From JAEXOD01 sp043805435 (GTDB lineage Bacteria; Bacteroidota; Ignavibacteria; Ignavibacteriales; Melioribacteraceae): a DNA stretch of 64,000 bases. Shown here in pieces: positions 62,033-64,000 of the stretch. The stretch is from NCBI GenBank assembly GCA_043805435.1, contig JAZDHY010000090.1:5680-69679 (forward strand), given 5' to 3'. Positions within the stretch are counted from its first letter, which is position 1; every line of letters begins with the position of its first letter. A model generated the notes under the pieces. The model had not been told where the DNA came from. It saw only the letters and a program-made list of their open reading frames with translations, and ran no database searches. A program made the translations under genes and the position numbers.

Positions 62033-63883
62033 GTGCGGAATGAAAAGGTGTTGTTCTATTTTTTTTTATTTACAGTTATTTTTTGTGAAGGCGGGTTTGC
62101 TCAAAACTTTTCAAATAACAGCCAAAGGGGCCTCTATTTTCCTTTAGCGTTAGGCAATAAATGGCAATATTTTGTTACAAGTTACAGCTCAAATCCCGAC
62201 ACTTATCGATATTCTATTTATGAATTATCTGTTACGGATACACAAACGATTAACAATTTGCTTTATTTTAAGTATGATAATAAGTGGATGCGGTATGATG
62301 AACCACAACAGAAAATATTTACATTAAATAATGCAGGCAACGAACAACTATATTGCAATTTTAATATCCCTGCTAATTCAAGTTATAATTGTTATTTTGG
62401 TGAAGTAATAGCTTTAAGCGAAGTTATTACAACCTGCGGTTTAAGTGATACGGCAAAAGGGGTAAAATTTCACAATTGGGATGTTTCAACGCCAACTTGG
62501 TATTATCATTATTTTTCTAAAAACTTTGGCTATTCAAGATTCAAAGAAAGCGGTCATGCCCCGGGAGGCAGGGACTGGGTTATTATTAAGAAATTAATAA
62601 ATTTTTTTAGTGCGGATACCTCTTTAGCTTTGTCGAATTTTGATGTCGCCTCTCCTTCGATATCAGATGATATATTAAAAATTGATTCCCTTTCTAAATT
62701 AAACATAACTGTAAAAGTTGCTCATGCTTATTCACGTTTAACTGAGCCTGTTTATCCGGGATATACATTTTATAACACAGGTGTTTCATTTATTGACACA
62801 GTTTATTTTGAATATTTTTACACAAACGGAATTGATACTTTGTGGAATAATAGTTCAATTATGAGTGCAATAAATGAGATGAATTTTAAAACCGATATGG
62901 AACTGGATTTTAACCTTCTTAACCAAGGTTACAATTTATACTATAGAATAATTGCAGTAGATAAAAGCCTTAATAAGCATACTAAATATTACCCAGGTAA
63001 CGGATATAAGAAAGCCGTGTTTTATACCGGGTATAACGCTTTATTTAATTATTATCCAATTAAAACCAACAATATATTTGTTTATAAATATGAGGAGATT
63101 GTTAATGGTGGCAATTCAATTAATTTAGGATACAAATATATTAATTTTTATGGTGAAACCACATTGGCCAATAATTTAACATATAATGAAGTAAACAAAA
63201 ACAATACCATTGTTTTGGAAAGATTTGATAATGAAAAAAGTATAATAGTTACACCGGTATTATTGCCAAATAACGAAATTAAAGAAGAACCGGTTCAGTT
63301 TTTATGGGCAAAATCAAATAACACCTACCCATTATTTGTAAACGGAAATATGAAGACATTTACGTGTACGGGAATAGCAAATACTAATGTATTAAACTCA
63401 GGTTATTTTCCGTCTAAAACTTATACATCTCAAGATAATACAAGCGTTTGGTTTAGATTAGCTTATAAATATGGGATATTTGAAAACCAATATTTTGAGG
63501 ATAATCACTTATACAAACAAACTCTTGTTGCCGCAAAAGTTAATGATGTAATTTATGGCAATTCAGAGTTGATAGTAGGCGTTGAAGAGCAAAATATTGA
63601 AGTTATTCCTGCCGAATATTCCCTAAAACAAAATTACCCCAACCCTTTTAACCCAAGTACAACAATATCGTTTAGTATTCCAAAAGCTGAATTTTTAACA
63701 TTAAAAATATTTGATATTTTGGGCAACGAAGTTGCTAATTTAGTTAACGAGGAATTACAAGCCGGGAGTTATAATAAAGAATGGAATCCTGCAGGATTAT
63801 CAAGCGGTATATATTTTTACAGATTACAAGCCGGACAATTTAGTCAAACACATAAGATGAATTATCACCGATTTTCATTATGA
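62033..63883 (+). CDS. T9SS-secreted protein of unknown function
   Basis: A 616-residue protein. The likely start is a GTG (62033, or 62048); the ATG at 62040 is in another frame and gives only a short peptide. The N-terminus (VLFYFFLFTVIFCEGGFAQN) is a signal peptide, followed by FPLALGNKWQYFVTSYSS, seen in many secreted Ignavibacteria/Bacteroidota proteins of unknown role. The end is a T9SS sorting domain (NYPNPFNPSTTISFS to the C-terminus). The last ~170 bases almost duplicate those of the subtilase gene. Confidence 0.8.
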   Translation: MRNEKVLFYFFLFTVIFCEGGFAQNFSNNSQRGLYFPLALGNKWQYFVTSYSSNPDTYRYSIYELSVTDTQTINNLLYFKYDNKWMRYDEPQQKIFTLNNAGNEQLYCNFNIPANSSYNCYFGEVIALSEVITTCGLSDTAKGVKFHNWDVSTPTWYYHYFSKNFGYSRFKESGHAPGGRDWVIIKKLINFFSADTSLALSNFDVASPSISDDILKIDSLSKLNITVKVAHAYSRLTEPVYPGYTFYNTGVSFIDTVYFEYFYTNGIDTLWNNSSIMSAINEMNFKTDMELDFNLLNQGYNLYYRIIAVDKSLNKHTKYYPGNGYKKAVFYTGYNALFNYYPIKTNNIFVYKYEEIVNGGNSINLGYKYINFYGETTLANNLTYNEVNKNNTIVLERFDNEKSIIVTPVLLPNNEIKEEPVQFLWAKSNNTYPLFVNGNMKTFTCTGIANTNVLNSGYFPSKTYTSQDNTSVWFRLAYKYGIFENQYFEDNHLYKQTLVAAKVNDVIYGNSELIVGVEEQNIEVIPAEYSLKQNYPNPFNPSTTISFSIPKAEFLTLKIFDILGNEVANLVNEELQAGSYNKEWNPAGLSSGIYFYRLQAGQFSQTHKMNYHRFSL

Positions 63884-64000
63884 ACAGAAATACTCAAATC
63901 ATAGACTGGATCCAATTTTAAATAAAAGTGTGTAGTCAAACAACCAAGGGATTTTGGTTCCACCATCAAACCATTCTGTTTCATGCAGCAAAGAAAGATG
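63884..64000. other. Right edge, no gene recognised
   Basis: 117 bases with no frame or signal I can identify. Confidence 0.4.

Overview
The window reads as a low-GC chromosome segment from the Bacteroidota/Chlorobi side of the tree, most probably the Ignavibacteria. The argument is indirect: three secreted proteins end in the type IX secretion sorting domain with the signature NYPNPFNPSTT, the GC content is low, and the mix of cytochrome c nitrite reductase, very large PAS/GAF histidine kinases and an ABC-type rather than SusCD-type glycan importer fits that class. No rRNA or CRISPR array was seen; there is one tRNA (Ser, anticodon TGA).

Layout. 1-6.4 kb: the 3' end of a MarC-type membrane protein, a dispersed repeat, a dead WG-repeat gene, nrfHA (nitrite to ammonium), and a junk zone where an IS1634-like element abuts a broken group II intron maturase. 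6.4-8.3 kb: a membrane metallophosphoesterase and a small HEAT protein. 8.3-24.0 kb: the main metabolic block, an eight-gene minus-strand operon (LacI regulator, GH94 phosphorylase, a stand-alone protein resembling the middle glycosidase domain of cyclic beta-1,2-glucan synthase, GH2, GH144 endo-beta-1,2-glucanase with a T9SS tail, and a binding protein plus two ABC permeases) and a divergent large secreted glycosidase. A textbook LacI-family operator sits between the two transcription units. I read this as a beta-1,2-glucan utilisation locus. Secreted GH144 would cut the polymer, the ABC system would import oligosaccharides (its ATPase is not here), and GH94/GH2 would finish the job inside the cell.

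24.0-26.6 kb: an AbiE-type toxin-antitoxin pair flanked by direct repeats of the toxin 3' end. 26.7-28.6 kb: ECF sigma factor, anti-sigma factor, OsmC and AlkA genes. 28.6-33.6 kb: a cNMP/GAF sensor kinase lacking its phospho-acceptor histidine, a miaA gene split at an A11 run, and a glycosyltransferase. 33.9-44.2 kb: a signalling island of three hybrid or multi-sensor histidine kinases, a LuxR-type kinase and its NarL-type regulator, interrupted by a small MITE-like insertion. 44.2-51.4 kb: peroxiredoxin, repeats, twin hemerythrins, SdpI-like protein, zinc-ribbon protein, CBM9-like protein, a MscS-type channel with a cyclic nucleotide-binding domain, and an OmpA/TSP3 outer membrane protein. 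51.7-56 kb: small genes, tRNA-Ser, MarR and nitroreductase, and a second AbiE locus whose toxin has decayed to its last ~40 codons. 56.3-64 kb: secreted enzymes (S51 peptidase, polysaccharide deacetylase, T9SS subtilase, T9SS unknown).

The most unusual items are the beta-1,2-glucan locus with cyclic-glucan-synthase-like parts as separate proteins, the His-to-Gln kinase, the A11 miaA frameshift, the two decaying AbiE loci, and the dispersed repeat family whose core is inverted relative to its flank between two copies. All positions and alignments were read by eye; family names come from recalled motifs, not from searches.
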